Positions 44,888 through 53,519 of a stretch of DNA of 57,318 nt are shown here, in pieces. The stretch comes from Tardiphaga sp. (GTDB lineage Bacteria > Pseudomonadota > Alphaproteobacteria > Rhizobiales > Xanthobacteraceae). The notes beneath the pieces were generated by a model. The model was not told the DNA's origin. It saw nothing but the letters and a program-made list of their open reading frames with translations, and ran no database searches. The DNA is taken from contig JASBVG010000036.1 of the NCBI GenBank assembly GCA_030147505.1, positions 1 through 57,318 on the forward strand, read 5' to 3'. The position numbers and the translations under genes were made by a program. Every line of letters starts with the position of its first letter. Within the stretch, counting starts at the first letter, position 1.

Positions 44888-45742
44888 TCACCACTGCAGT
44901 TCGCGCATCAGTGCCTTCGGCGGGTGCCCGAACAGCTCCTTCACCTCGGCGGCGTTCATTTGCTCGACCCCGTCAAAATCCCCGGCATGGATGCCGCGCG
45001 TGACGAACAGCAGATCAATGCCATAGCCGTGCGCGCCGGCGAGGTCCGTGCGCACGCTGTCGCCGATCGCCAGCACGCGCTCCAATGGCGTGTCCTTGCC
45101 GCGCTTGGCGTTGGCCAAGGCCATCGCCCGGTCGTAGATCGGCCTGTGCGGCTTGCCATAGAAAATCACCTCGCCGCCCATCTCGCGATAGAGCTCAGCC
45201 ACGGCGCCCGCGCAATAGATCAGGCGGTCGCCGCGCTCGACGATGATGTCCGGATTGGCGCAGACCATGGTGAGTTTTCGCGATAGCGCTTGGCTCATCA
45301 TGTCGCGATAGTCTTCGGCGGTCTCGGTCTCGTCGTCGAACAGGCCGCTGCAGACGATGTAGTCGCTCTCCATCAGCGGGACGAGCTTCACGTCCAGCCC
45401 GCGATGGATCGATGAGTCGCGGTCGGGGCCGATCAGATGCATGGCCTGGCCGGGCCGCTCGGCAACGAAATGGCGGGTCAAGTCGCCGGACGACACGATG
45501 GCGTCATAGCAATCATCTGGCACGTTCAGCTTGCGGAGCTGCCGCTGCACCGAATCCGCCGGGCGGGGGGCATTGGTGATCAGCACCACGGTGCCGCCAT
45601 TCGCGCGGAACGTATGCAGCGCCGCGCAGGCATCCGGAAAGGACTCGAGCCCGTTGTGTACGACGCCCCAGATGTCGCTGAGGACGACATCGACATTATC
45701 GGTGAGGTCGCGCAGACGCTCGGCGAAACGCAGTGTGGTCAT
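44888..45742 (-). CDS. HAD-superfamily class IIA protein (TIGR01459 family)
   Basis: 284 residues. NagD-like HAD hydrolase fold of a mostly alphaproteobacterial family. Seen: motif I VVLSDIWGVVHNGLESFPDA, where the usual DxD is D-I-W, so the second Asp is Trp; motif II VLITNAPRPADSVQRQL; motif III FYGKPHRPIYDRAMALA (Lys) and motif IV LAIGDSVRTDLAGAHGYGID. A Cap domain of the C2 type lies between. The substrate is unknown. The changed motif I appears to be a family trait as I remember it, not damage. Same strand as the EAL-like gene just upstream (15-base gap). Confidence 0.88.
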   Translation of the reverse strand: MTTLRFAERLRDLTDNVDVVLSDIWGVVHNGLESFPDACAALHTFRANGGTVVLITNAPRPADSVQRQLRKLNVPDDCYDAIVSSGDLTRHFVAERPGQAMHLIGPDRDSSIHRGLDVKLVPLMESDYIVCSGLFDDETETAEDYRDMMSQALSRKLTMVCANPDIIVERGDRLIYCAGAVAELYREMGGEVIFYGKPHRPIYDRAMALANAKRGKDTPLERVLAIGDSVRTDLAGAHGYGIDLLFVTRGIHAGDFDGVEQMNAAEVKELFGHPPKALMRELQW

Positions 45743-45757
45743 GAAGTCAGATGCCGA

Positions 45758-47227
45758 TCAGTTCGGACCGGTGGCGCGGCGGGCCAGGGCAGCGAGGCCG
45801 CCATTGCGGGGCGGTTCGCCCCGCGGGGCGGCGCTGGCTGAGCGTGCCGGGCTCACGGTACCGGTTGGAGCGTTGTTGGATGACGTGCTGGCTGAAGCTG
45901 CCGCGGTTCCGTTAGCAGCCGGGGTTTCCGGGCGCAACGGCCGCGGCGCGGCGAACAGGAAGCCCTGGCCGAAACGGACGTCGAAATCCAGCAGATCGAC
46001 CACCGAGCGCTCGCCCTCGATGCGATCGGCGATCAGGTCGATGCCGAAGCGGCCAAGCAGGTCCGACAGGTCACCGGCATGGATGTCGGAGAGCGAGGCC
46101 TGTTTCGGATCGAGCAGCAGCGCCGCCGGCACCTTGATGTAGCGCACGCCGCGGTCCGCGAGTTCGCGCGCATCGATGCGCAGATCGGTCACGTGATCGA
46201 TGGAGAAGCGATAGCCGCGCTGGGCAAGGGCGGCGAGATGCTCGCTCTCCACCGGGCCGAGATGGCGGAAGGTGCTGTGCTTGAATTCGAGCACGAAGGA
46301 GGGCGCCAGCGCGCGATTGGCGTCGAGGAAATCGATGAATTGCGCAAAGGCGGTTTTGTCCGACAGCGTGGACTTGGCCACATTGCAGAACACGCCGACA
46401 TCCTTGTTGCGCACCATCAGGCGGCGCAGCACCTGCATGCTGCGCAGGAGCACGCTGTGGTCGATCTCCTGCATGAAACCCGCGTCCTCCGCGGGACCGA
46501 TGAAGTCGTCGGCGACGATGATCTGGTCCGTGTCGTCGCGCAGGCGCGAGATCGCCTCATAGAAACGCACCTTGCGCTGCGGCAGCGTCACCACCGGCTG
46601 CAGATAGATATCGATGCGGCTCTCGTTGATGGCGCGGCGGATCGTGTTGACGAATTGCATGTCGTTCTTCGGCGGCACGATCACCGCCGGTGCGGCCGCA
46701 GGCGTCAGGGTGTCCTCGGCGATGTCGACCGCAAGCGGCATCTCCGGCATTGCGCTCAAGACCCTGACGGAAGGGGCGGGCGGCGCGATGGCTGTCGGCA
46801 CGTGCGCCGGAGCGGGCGGGATGGCAGCCAGCATGTCGTCATGGGCGGCCACGGAGCTGGCGAGCTGCCGCATCATCGCGCCGAGTTCGCCGATCTCGCC
46901 CATCACGCCCTGGATGCGATCCTGATGGGCCGTGTTCGACGCATTCAGCTTGGCCTCGAGCGCGGCGAGACGGCGGCCATATTCGGCGACCTGGCGGGCG
47001 AGGTCGGTGGTGCCGCGGGAGAGATCGGAAATCTGGCCCGAGGCCTCGGCGCGGTCTTTGATGCGCATCGACACCGCATTGTAGAGGATCATGATCGTCA
47101 GCGCGGCGAGGCTGACAATGGCCGCTTCCTGGCCGGGGATTTTCGCCACCAGATGAAGAACCGCGCCGAGCGAGGCCGCGATCAACGTCATGCAGATGCC
47201 GACGAATATCGTAGAGATGCGAATCAT
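45758..47227 (-). CDS. Membrane EAL-domain protein, degenerate active site
   Basis: 489 residues from the ATG at 47227 (TTG at 47251 possible). Two N-terminal membrane helices (IFVGICMTLIAASLGAVLHL, EAAIVSLAALTIMILY) are followed by a coiled coil (about residues 70-125), a Pro/Ala linker, then an EAL-like domain (about 205-435). Motif comparison: EAL reads YEAISRL, the Asn of NVAKSTL is kept, LEFKHS keeps Glu, DDFG-T is replaced by IDHVTDL (second Asp lost), IKVPAALL keeps Lys, and FGQGFLFAAP is kept. Loss of the DD pair suggests reduced or absent c-di-GMP phosphodiesterase activity, so it may be a c-di-GMP sensor. The last 65 residues are Ala/Ser/Pro-rich. Confidence 0.88.
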   Translation of the reverse strand: MIRISTIFVGICMTLIAASLGAVLHLVAKIPGQEAAIVSLAALTIMILYNAVSMRIKDRAEASGQISDLSRGTTDLARQVAEYGRRLAALEAKLNASNTAHQDRIQGVMGEIGELGAMMRQLASSVAAHDDMLAAIPPAPAHVPTAIAPPAPSVRVLSAMPEMPLAVDIAEDTLTPAAAPAVIVPPKNDMQFVNTIRRAINESRIDIYLQPVVTLPQRKVRFYEAISRLRDDTDQIIVADDFIGPAEDAGFMQEIDHSVLLRSMQVLRRLMVRNKDVGVFCNVAKSTLSDKTAFAQFIDFLDANRALAPSFVLEFKHSTFRHLGPVESEHLAALAQRGYRFSIDHVTDLRIDARELADRGVRYIKVPAALLLDPKQASLSDIHAGDLSDLLGRFGIDLIADRIEGERSVVDLLDFDVRFGQGFLFAAPRPLRPETPAANGTAAASASTSSNNAPTGTVSPARSASAAPRGEPPRNGGLAALARRATGPN

Positions 47228-47368
47228 GACGCGCGCGGCACCCTGGTCCAAAGGTTCTTATGCGGCGGGCGGGCTTGGACGGCCGCCGCTAAATATAGCG
47301 CCAGCTTACCATTATTGCTGATTCGGAAACGAGGTCTCGCCGCGATGCAGCAGGTGCTTTTGCACCGC

Positions 47369-48463
47369 TTAAGTGCCGGCCCGGCCCAGCGTATCCGCCA
47401 TGGTGGCGCCGCCGGTCGCCATCGGGCGCCCGGAGCCGACGGTGGTGTCCGTGGCGGTCTGATGCTCGATCTCGGCGTTCAGTTCCGCCCCGCACAGGAC
47501 GATGATGGCCGACATCCACATCCACGTCATCAGGCCGATGGCGGCGCCGAGCGAGCCATAGGTGGCGTCGTAATTGCCGAAATTGGACAGATACCAGGAC
47601 AGCAGCAGCGAGCCGGCGAGCCAGAGCGCGGCGGCGGCGATGGTGCCGATGCTCAGCAATTCCCAGCGCGCGCCGGGGCGGCTCGGGCCGAACCGATAGA
47701 GCAGGCCAAGCGCGAACATCACCACCAGCAGCACCAGCGGCCAGCGTGCAAAACTCACCAGCAGCTTGCTGTCTTGCGCGAGGCCGATCCGGTCCATCGC
47801 CAGCGGAAACGCCACGACGGCACTGACCATCAGCAGCAGCGCTGCAATGCCTCCGCAGGTGAAGGCAAGGGAGAGCGCATTGAGCCTGATAAAACTGCGC
47901 TTCTCGCGCTCGTCATAGACGACATTGAGCGCGTCGATGACAGCCTTCACGCCGGCATTGGCGCTCCATAGGGCCAAAGCGATGCCGAACAGGAAGGTCA
48001 AGCCGAGGCTCGCCGACCCCTTGGCGAGCACGCGGGCGATCTGGTCCTGAACGATCTGATAGGAGCCGGCCGGCAGCACCATGGCCAGCGTCTTCAGATT
48101 GTCAGAGATGGTCGAGGCATCGGCGAACAGGCCGTAGCAGGAGACCAGCGCGGTGATCGCCGGAAACACGGCGAGCAGGCCGTAAAACACCACGCCGGCG
48201 GCTATGGCCAGCAGGCGGTCGTCATTGATCTGCTCATAGGTGCGCCAGAGGATGTCCTTCCAGCCGACGCGCGGGATGTCGAGCGGCGTGGTGGAATCCC
48301 GGCCACGATCGGGCTGCGCATGTCCGATGACAGAGGGCCGCAGCTTCCTTTGGTCGTGATCCTGGCGTTCGGTTGAAGTGGCCAGGCTCTGCACGGCGAG
48401 CACGGTGGCCGTCGTGGCGGCAACGAGCCACAGGCTTTCTACATCGATCCGGCGACGGCGCAT
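47369..48463 (-). CDS. YihY/BrkB-family integral membrane protein
   Basis: 364 residues. The family was misnamed ribonuclease BN. Start at the ATG 48463, overlapping the stop of the upstream gene (TGATG). An N-terminal segment (RRRRIDVESLWLVAATTATV) is followed by the core: GWKDILWRTYEQINDDRLLA, IAAGVVFYGLLAVFPAITAL, SCYGLFADASTISDNL, LGLTFLFGIALALWSANAGV and MTWMWMSAIIVLCGAELNAE, about six membrane helices. It probably moves or transports a small molecule or ion; the substrate is unknown. Encoded with a DUF1469/holin-like protein. Confidence 0.9.
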   Translation of the reverse strand: MRRRRIDVESLWLVAATTATVLAVQSLATSTERQDHDQRKLRPSVIGHAQPDRGRDSTTPLDIPRVGWKDILWRTYEQINDDRLLAIAAGVVFYGLLAVFPAITALVSCYGLFADASTISDNLKTLAMVLPAGSYQIVQDQIARVLAKGSASLGLTFLFGIALALWSANAGVKAVIDALNVVYDEREKRSFIRLNALSLAFTCGGIAALLLMVSAVVAFPLAMDRIGLAQDSKLLVSFARWPLVLLVVMFALGLLYRFGPSRPGARWELLSIGTIAAAALWLAGSLLLSWYLSNFGNYDATYGSLGAAIGLMTWMWMSAIIVLCGAELNAEIEHQTATDTTVGSGRPMATGGATMADTLGRAGT

Positions 48464-49056
48464 CAGCTGTCTGCTTTGGCCTGCTTGCGCGGTGGGATGA
48501 TATCCTTGGCCAGCTGGTGACGGCGCGTCAGCGCCCAACCGGCCAGCGTTGCTGCTAAAAGCAATCCGGCCTTCAGCGGCCCATTGTCGCCGCTTGCCGG
48601 CTTGCGTGGACGTGACGCCGTGCTCGGCTTGAATTCGGCACGCTGGGTTGTCCGCGGTGCGGGTGATGTCGGTTGCCGGGCGGGCGTCGCGTTTACAGCG
48701 ACCCGCAACCGGCTGCTCAATGTTGGAAACTGTCGCGATGGCTTCTTCAGCCGGGCGGCCGCAAGTCCGGCGAAGATCACCGCGAGCAGCAGCAACAGGC
48801 CGCCGGTCACGCCGAAAGCCGGAAACAACCCATATTTGATTTCGACCCAGCGAAACAGGGCGGCAGCACCGACCAGCAGCGTCGCGATCAGGAAAATGCC
48901 CGCGGCGGCATAGAGGCCCGCGGCGGTGGCGTAGGAGACGGCGATGCCTGCACCCTGCTCGCCGCGGTCGCGCATATAGGACGATGCGGCGCGTTTGACC
49001 TGATCGAATTTGAGCGCCAGACCGGTGCGGGCGAGTGCGCTGACGAGCGGTGGCAT
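48463..49056 (-). CDS. DUF1469/holin-superfamily-III-like membrane protein
   Basis: 197 residues. N-terminal half has an amphipathic region (LALKFDQVKRAASSYMRDRG) and two hydrophobic helices (GLYAAAGIFLIATLLVGAAA, AFGVTGGLLLLLAVIFAGLA), the layout of the small Phage_holin_3_6 family, then a disordered Pro/Thr/Arg-rich part and a last hydrophobic segment (LLLAATLAGWALTRR). Despite the name, such proteins are chromosomal and not lysis proteins. It is translated just before the YihY protein with stop/start overlap, which suggests a shared membrane task. Confidence 0.85.
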   Translation of the reverse strand: MPPLVSALARTGLALKFDQVKRAASSYMRDRGEQGAGIAVSYATAAGLYAAAGIFLIATLLVGAAALFRWVEIKYGLFPAFGVTGGLLLLLAVIFAGLAAARLKKPSRQFPTLSSRLRVAVNATPARQPTSPAPRTTQRAEFKPSTASRPRKPASGDNGPLKAGLLLAATLAGWALTRRHQLAKDIIPPRKQAKADS

Positions 49057-49264
49057 GAGGAAGCCTCGTTCTTGTCCCGGCGAGGTGCGCCGGTGTCGAA
49101 AAAGGAACGAGCACCAAAAGGGTTGGTTCCGCCGCTCGCCGGAGGCCCATCACGGCTCCCTTTCAGCTTGCTTTGGCGAGATGGGGATCGCCACGCGCGC
49201 ATAGCTGCCAGCGCGGTCCATGCCGGTTCTTGCCGGTTCCTGCCGGCGCTGGTACCACCCCGGC

Positions 49265-50872
49265 ATGACCGACAAACCCAAAAAACCGCAAAAACTCCGT
49301 GCGCGCCTGCCGCGCGGCCTCGGCGACCGTGGACCGGCGGATATCGCCGCGACCCGGCGCATGACCGATACCATTCGCGAGGTCTATGAGCGCTACGGCT
49401 TCGAGCCGGTCGAGACCCCGACCATGGAATTCACCGATGCGCTCGGCAAATTCCTGCCCGATCAGGACCGGCCGAACGAGGGCGTGTTCTCGTTCCAGGA
49501 CGATGACGAGCAGTGGATCTCGCTGCGCTACGACCTGACCGCGCCGCTCGCCCGCTATGTGGCGGAGCACTGGGACGCGCTACCAAAACCTTATCGCAGC
49601 TACCGCGCCGGTTACGTTTATCGCAACGAGAAGCCCGGTCCCGGCCGTTTCCGCCAGTTCATGCAGTTCGACGCCGACACGGTGGGCTCCGGCTCGCCCG
49701 CGGCCGATGCCGAGATGTGCATGATGGCGGCTGACACGATGGAAGCCCTCGGGATCCCGCGCGGCAGCTACGTGGTGCGCGTCAATAATCGCAAGGTGCT
49801 CGACGGCGTGATGGAGAGCATCGGCCTCGGCGGCGAAGACAATGCCGGCAAGCGCCTCACGGTGCTGCGCGCGATCGACAAGATGGACAAGTTTCCGGAA
49901 GCCGAAATCAAGAAGTTGCTCGGTTCCGGCCGCTGGGATGGCGGCGAGGAGGGCAAGGGCGACTTCACCAAGGGCGCCGGGCTCTCGGAAGATCAAATTT
50001 CTGAGTTGATGGTATTTCTCTCTGCGACAGCCGATGTGTCGGTTGACGAGCGGTCGCTTAGTGAATGGAGCGCTCTCGACTGTGTCTCATTGGAGACAAC
50101 GGCAGGCCGAGGCTTGGGCGTGACTAACGAGGCGACGATCGAGAAATTTCGTAGTTGGTTTGACAACTCGGGGACCTATCGACAAGGGCTTGATGAACTG
50201 TTGGAGATTTCTCGTTTAGCTACCTCTGCCGGATATGGCACTCGTCGTATCAGCATCGCTCCTTCGGTCATTCGCGGTCTCGAATACTACACCGGTCCCG
50301 TCTACGAGGTAGAACTCCTCCTCGAAGCCAAGGACGAAAAAGGACGCCCGGTCCGCTTCGGTTCGGTCGGCGGCGGCGGTCGTTACGATGGCCTCGTGTC
50401 GCGCTTCCGTGGCGAGCCGGTGCCAGCCACCGGCTTCTCCATTGGCGTGTCGCGCCTGCAGGCGGCGCTGACGTTGCTCGGCAAGATCGATACGAAGCAG
50501 CAGGCTGGTCCCGTCGTTGTCACCGTGTTCGGCGGCGAGATCGCGGATTATCAGGCGATGGTCGCCAAACTGCGCTCAAGCGGCATCCGCGCCGAGCTTT
50601 ATCTCGGCAATCCCAAGCATGCGCTCGGTCAGCAGATGAAATATGCCGACAAGCGCAACTCGCCGCTCGCCATCATCCAGGGTTCGGATGAGAAGGCCGG
50701 CGGCAAGCTCCTGATCAAGGATCTGATCGCGGGGGCCGGTCTCACCGAGATCAAGGACCGCGAGGAATATCTGAAGAAGCAGGCCGAGGCGCAGATCGAG
50801 ATCGCGGAGAGCGATCTGGTGAGCGCCGTGAAGACGCTGCTGGTCAAGCACGGCGTGAGCTGGAGCGCTTGA
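49265..50872 (+). CDS. hisS: Histidyl-tRNA synthetase HisS
   Basis: 535 residues from the ATG at 49265 (an earlier ATG at 49220 is less typical). Charges tRNA-His. Seen directly: [20 protein letters not shown], class II motif 1-2 region [20 protein letters not shown] and [20 protein letters not shown] near residue 120, the HisRS signature [14 protein letters not shown] near 337 and [16 protein letters not shown] near 370, and a C-terminal anticodon-binding domain ([16 protein letters not shown] onward). The middle part (residues about 240-358, bases 49981-50340) is strikingly low in GC and uses rare codons, unlike its flanks; the reading frame is intact. See findings. The protein is of the alphaproteobacterial type. 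Confidence 0.95.
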   Translation: MTDKPKKPQKLRARLPRGLGDRGPADIAATRRMTDTIREVYERYGFEPVETPTMEFTDALGKFLPDQDRPNEGVFSFQDDDEQWISLRYDLTAPLARYVAEHWDALPKPYRSYRAGYVYRNEKPGPGRFRQFMQFDADTVGSGSPAADAEMCMMAADTMEALGIPRGSYVVRVNNRKVLDGVMESIGLGGEDNAGKRLTVLRAIDKMDKFPEAEIKKLLGSGRWDGGEEGKGDFTKGAGLSEDQISELMVFLSATADVSVDERSLSEWSALDCVSLETTAGRGLGVTNEATIEKFRSWFDNSGTYRQGLDELLEISRLATSAGYGTRRISIAPSVIRGLEYYTGPVYEVELLLEAKDEKGRPVRFGSVGGGGRYDGLVSRFRGEPVPATGFSIGVSRLQAALTLLGKIDTKQQAGPVVVTVFGGEIADYQAMVAKLRSSGIRAELYLGNPKHALGQQMKYADKRNSPLAIIQGSDEKAGGKLLIKDLIAGAGLTEIKDREEYLKKQAEAQIEIAESDLVSAVKTLLVKHGVSWSA

Positions 50873-50962
50873 CCGTAGGGCGGATTAGGCGAAGCCGTAA
50901 TCCGCCGGCCGAGCTTGTGAGACGAAGAACGGCGGATTACGCTTCGCTAATCCGCCCTACGG
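50873..50962. repeat. Inverted repeat CGTAGGGCGGATTA type (family 3)
   Basis: CCGTAGGGCGGATTA at the left end pairs with TAATCCGCCCTACGG at the right, with internal partly paired GGCGAAGCCGTAATCCGCC and GGCGGATTACGCTTCGC. It begins directly at the hisS stop codon and separates it from the tautomerase gene by about 36 bases. Confidence 0.9.
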
Positions 50963-50997
50963 CAGAGTCCATTTGAAGAAGAAACGAGGAGACACCA

Positions 50998-51213
50998 ATG
51001 CCTGAGATCACCGTGAGCATGGCTGCCGGCCGCACCGACGAGCAGAAGAGGGGCATGATGCTCGACATCACCCAGGCGCTGGTGAAAAATCTCGGCGTCG
51101 CGGCCGATGCTGTCGTCATCCAGATCAACGAAGCGCCGCTCGCCCACAAGATGAAGGGCGGCAAGACATTTGTTGAGCGCGCAGCGGAAGCCGCGGCCGC
51201 GGCCAAGAAGTAG
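50998..51213 (+). CDS. 4-oxalocrotonate tautomerase family protein
   Basis: 71 residues, with a GAGGAG seven bases before the ATG. Pro1 (the catalytic base after Met removal) is in place: MPEITVSMAAGRTDEQKRGM, then VVIQINEAPLAHKMKGGKTF. Small hexameric tautomerase-fold enzymes of this kind act on 2-hydroxymuconate or unknown enols. No aromatic meta-cleavage genes are next to it, so the physiological substrate is not evident. Confidence 0.92.
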   Translation: MPEITVSMAAGRTDEQKRGMMLDITQALVKNLGVAADAVVIQINEAPLAHKMKGGKTFVERAAEAAAAAKK

Positions 51214-51309
51214 TTTCAGGTCCGAGCGCAGCGATGCTGCGCTCGTCCTTGCTTCGGCCTCGTTTCGCTTCGCACTCCCTCCCGCAAGCGGGAGAGGAGA
51301 TGAAAGCCA

Positions 51310-52101
51310 TCACCCGAACACAGCCACATTCTGCCGGCTCGCCATTATCGGCGTGCCCTTGCGATTCCACAGCGTCATCGCCTGGCTCGAATAGCCGACG
51401 GCGATCTGCTCGGCCCTGTTGTGGATCAGCCACCAGCCGTCATCGGTCGTGACTTCATCCGTCAGCATGTCGATCGACCACGTCATCGTTGAGAGCGGCG
51501 ATGGCGCCTTCGAGCGCGCCGACGCAGCCGGCGGCGGCGCATCGGCGAGCGCCAGCAAAGCGACCAGTGATGGCGCGATGCCGGGCTCGCGGTGACGCAG
51601 CCACAACGACATCTGCGGATCCTCGCTGCCGCTGAAGGGCGGCGAGCCCGAGACGAAACGCCCGTCGATATGCTGCACGAAACTCAGCGTCGCCGGCGCA
51701 TTGGCGAAGAAGTTCGGGCAGCTCTCCGGATCCTTCAGCTCCGGCGTGCCGATCGCCACATGGCTGAACGCTGACTCGCGCGCCGCGCCGAAGCAGAACA
51801 TCGCGCGCGTGGCGAGCCCTGCCTCGCCGACGAGATCCACATTGGCGAACAATGTCGACTTGCCCTTGCGCAGCACGGTGGCCGTGAGCTGCAACGGCCC
51901 CGCGGCCGGCCCGATGAAGGCGATCTGCGCGGAGCGGAGCGGGGGCACGCTGCCAAATTCATTTAGCGCCGCCTGCATGCACAGCGCGGAGCCGAGCCCT
52001 CCATAGACGGTGCGCCCCTGCAGCCAGTCGTCGCTGACGCTGACGGACCAGCTGTCGCCGGACCGGATCATGCCGGCCATCAATGCGGTGAATTCAGTCA
52101 T
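51310..52101 (-). CDS. Acyl-CoA thioesterase family protein (double hotdog)
   Basis: 263 residues. Two hotdog domains in tandem as in TesB-like thioesterases: N-terminal block SWSVSVSDDWLQGRTVYGGL, GSALCMQAALNEFG and AQIAFIGPAAGPLQLTATVL; C-terminal block MSLWLRHREPGIAPSLVALL, LADAPPPAASA and WSIDMLTDEVTTDDGWWLIH, where the Asp and the helix end are typical of the family's active region. It probably releases free acid from acyl-CoA; chain length cannot be read. It starts divergently towards the DUF3617 gene, with a palindrome between. Confidence 0.88.
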   Translation of the reverse strand: MTEFTALMAGMIRSGDSWSVSVSDDWLQGRTVYGGLGSALCMQAALNEFGSVPPLRSAQIAFIGPAAGPLQLTATVLRKGKSTLFANVDLVGEAGLATRAMFCFGAARESAFSHVAIGTPELKDPESCPNFFANAPATLSFVQHIDGRFVSGSPPFSGSEDPQMSLWLRHREPGIAPSLVALLALADAPPPAASARSKAPSPLSTMTWSIDMLTDEVTTDDGWWLIHNRAEQIAVGYSSQAMTLWNRKGTPIMASRQNVAVFG

Positions 52102-52193
52102 GCGTCGTTTCCCCGAACGTTCCTTGTTGAATGATTATCGTCATCTATAGCGGGGAAAGCGGGGAGGGGGAATATGCGGGGGCGCCTACACTT

Positions 52194-52281
52194 CGTCGTT
52201 ATCCGCGGGCTTGGCCCGCGGATCCATCTTTGACCGCGAAAACGGCAAGATGGATGGCCGGGTCAAGCCAGGCCATGACGG
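52194..52281. repeat. Palindromic repeat related to family 1 (diverged copy)
   Basis: CGTCGTTATCCGCGGGCTTGG carries its own hairpin (CCGCGGGC..GCCCGCGG), the block GATCCATCTT pairs with AAGATGGAT, and the right arm GGCCGGGTCAAGCCAGGCCA with TGACG closes it. It lies in the gap between the thioesterase start and the DUF3617 stop. Confidence 0.7.
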
Positions 52282-52306
52282 AGCCCTCTGCGCGTATGAC
52301 AGCCGC

Positions 52307-52831
52307 TTACTTTGGCTGTCCCGCTCTCATCTTCTTCATGTCGGTGATGTTCATCTTCATGCCGCCGGGCATGAGGATGTCACCGGGCTTCTGGTCCGCC
52401 TTGCAGGCGCTGATCCATTTGGCCTGGATCGTCGTCACCATTTCCGGTGGCAGGTTGCCGCCGCTCGATTTCGCGGTGGTTTTCACCGAATAGGCGGAAT
52501 TGAAATCCCCGGTGGCTTCGAAATGGCTGGTCACGGTGGAGTCGCCGATGGTGCAGACGCTGTCGCCGACATAGCCGCCGCCGGACTTCGTCATGTCCTG
52601 CTTCGAGCACTTCATCGCATCCGACGACGTCTTGTTCATCTGGCGGTCGACGCTCTCGTCGGTGCATTGCTGCATCACCATCGGCGGCGTCGCAGTCTTC
52701 GACACGCCCGTGATCTGTGTGGTCAATTCCCACAGGCCCGCTTTGCGGATCGGCATTTGAACAGGTTCGGCGAGCGCCGGCGCAGCGCTGCACAAGAGTG
52801 CGAGAGCAATCAAACTTGCGCGCTGATTCAT
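52307..52831 (-). CDS. DUF3617 family periplasmic protein
   Basis: 174 residues from the ATG at 52831, with GGAGG upstream. Signal peptide MNQRASLIALALLCSAAPALA, then the DUF3617 body KAGLWELTTQITGVSKTATP, MQQCTDESVDRQMNKTSSD, MKCSKQDMTKSGGGYVGDSV and SHFEATGDFNSAYSVKTTAK, with Cys residues that may pair. The family is periplasmic and uncharacterised. It stands alone between two diverged intergenic repeats. Confidence 0.88.
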   Translation of the reverse strand: MNQRASLIALALLCSAAPALAEPVQMPIRKAGLWELTTQITGVSKTATPPMVMQQCTDESVDRQMNKTSSDAMKCSKQDMTKSGGGYVGDSVCTIGDSTVTSHFEATGDFNSAYSVKTTAKSSGGNLPPEMVTTIQAKWISACKADQKPGDILMPGGMKMNITDMKKMRAGQPK

Positions 52832-53013
52832 GTGGAGGCCTCCGATGTCGTGTCTGGAATGACGCGTGGGATGGTCGAGCACTGGCGCTCGCTCCCCCTA
52901 GGACACCGGATTATGTCTTTTGTGTTATCGCGCGTTTGTCGATGACGATCGACGCAGCGATGGCGCGGAGGATAAGTTGAGCGAAGCGTTACCCATCACG
53001 TCGGGCGCAACAA

Positions 53014-53045
53014 AGGATGGGTATCGCTGATACTCAACCCATCCT
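53014..53045. terminator. Hairpin of the ATGGGTATCGCT type, also a candidate terminator for the minus-strand gene at 53061
   Basis: AGGATGGGT and ACCCATCCT form a perfect 9-base stem around TATCGCTGATACTCA. On the minus strand it is followed by TTTGTTG and lies 15 bases after the stop at 53061. A related hairpin lies at 56404. Confidence 0.6.
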
Positions 53046-53060
53046 GAGGCTCGGAGATGT

Positions 53061-53351
53061 TTAGTAACGAACGCTCAGCGGGCGCTCGTTTGCGCCATAG
53101 GGCACCCAGCGGCAGGCGAACGAGACGTAACCGCCATATTCGTTCTGCGTGCCGAGGAATTTGACGACCTTGCCGTAGCGCGCGCAGTGATCGATGGCGA
53201 GGGCGCGGATGTCGGTCTGGCTGATCAGCGATGTGGAGATGATGCCGCCGGTGTCGTTGCCCTTGAAGGGGGGCACCCAGTCAGCCTTGGCTGTGCCGTT
53301 CATCGCTGCGCTGACGCCAGCAGCCAAAATCGCCAATCGAATCATCCGCAT
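53061..53351 (-). CDS. Small secreted protein of unknown function
   Basis: 96 residues. The start is placed at the ATG at 53351 because AGGAG stands seven bases upstream of it; the ATG at 53357 is closer to the same site. Signal peptide MRMIRLAILAAGVSAAMNGTA, then ADWVPPFKGNDTGGIISTSL, IDHCARYGKVVKFLGTQNEY, GGYVSFACRWVPYG, with two Cys that could form a disulphide. No known domain. Probably periplasmic. Confidence 0.8.
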   Translation of the reverse strand: MRMIRLAILAAGVSAAMNGTAKADWVPPFKGNDTGGIISTSLISQTDIRALAIDHCARYGKVVKFLGTQNEYGGYVSFACRWVPYGANERPLSVRY

Positions 53352-53519
53352 CGCCATCTCCTATCCTGAAGCGGCACCTTAGAGGGCATCGATGTCGCTG
53401 AAAAGAACGTCACGCGCGCGCTGACGGAGTTGTGCGCAGGGTGTTGCCGCGGTGCACTTGACCCCGCACGGCCTTCGCGGCACGGTCCCGGAACCTTTTT
53501 TCCAGCCGGCGGATACCCC

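Noticed and set aside
46079..47971. Long plus-strand open frame (630 codons) across the EAL and YihY genes
   Set aside because: Runs antisense through two well-supported genes and the gap between them, with an Arg/His-rich composition typical of shadow frames.
48463..49056. Prophage remnant because of the holin-like annotation
   Set aside because: No other phage genes nearby; this small membrane family is chromosomal and commonly next to YihY.
47369..49153. 594-codon reading of the YihY gene
   Set aside because: The N-terminal part overlaps the holin-like gene in another frame; the ATG at 48463 with stop/start overlap is better.
49981..50340. Frameshifted or pseudogenised hisS
   Set aside because: The frame stays open through the low-GC patch and the motifs before and after it are intact, so the gene looks functional.
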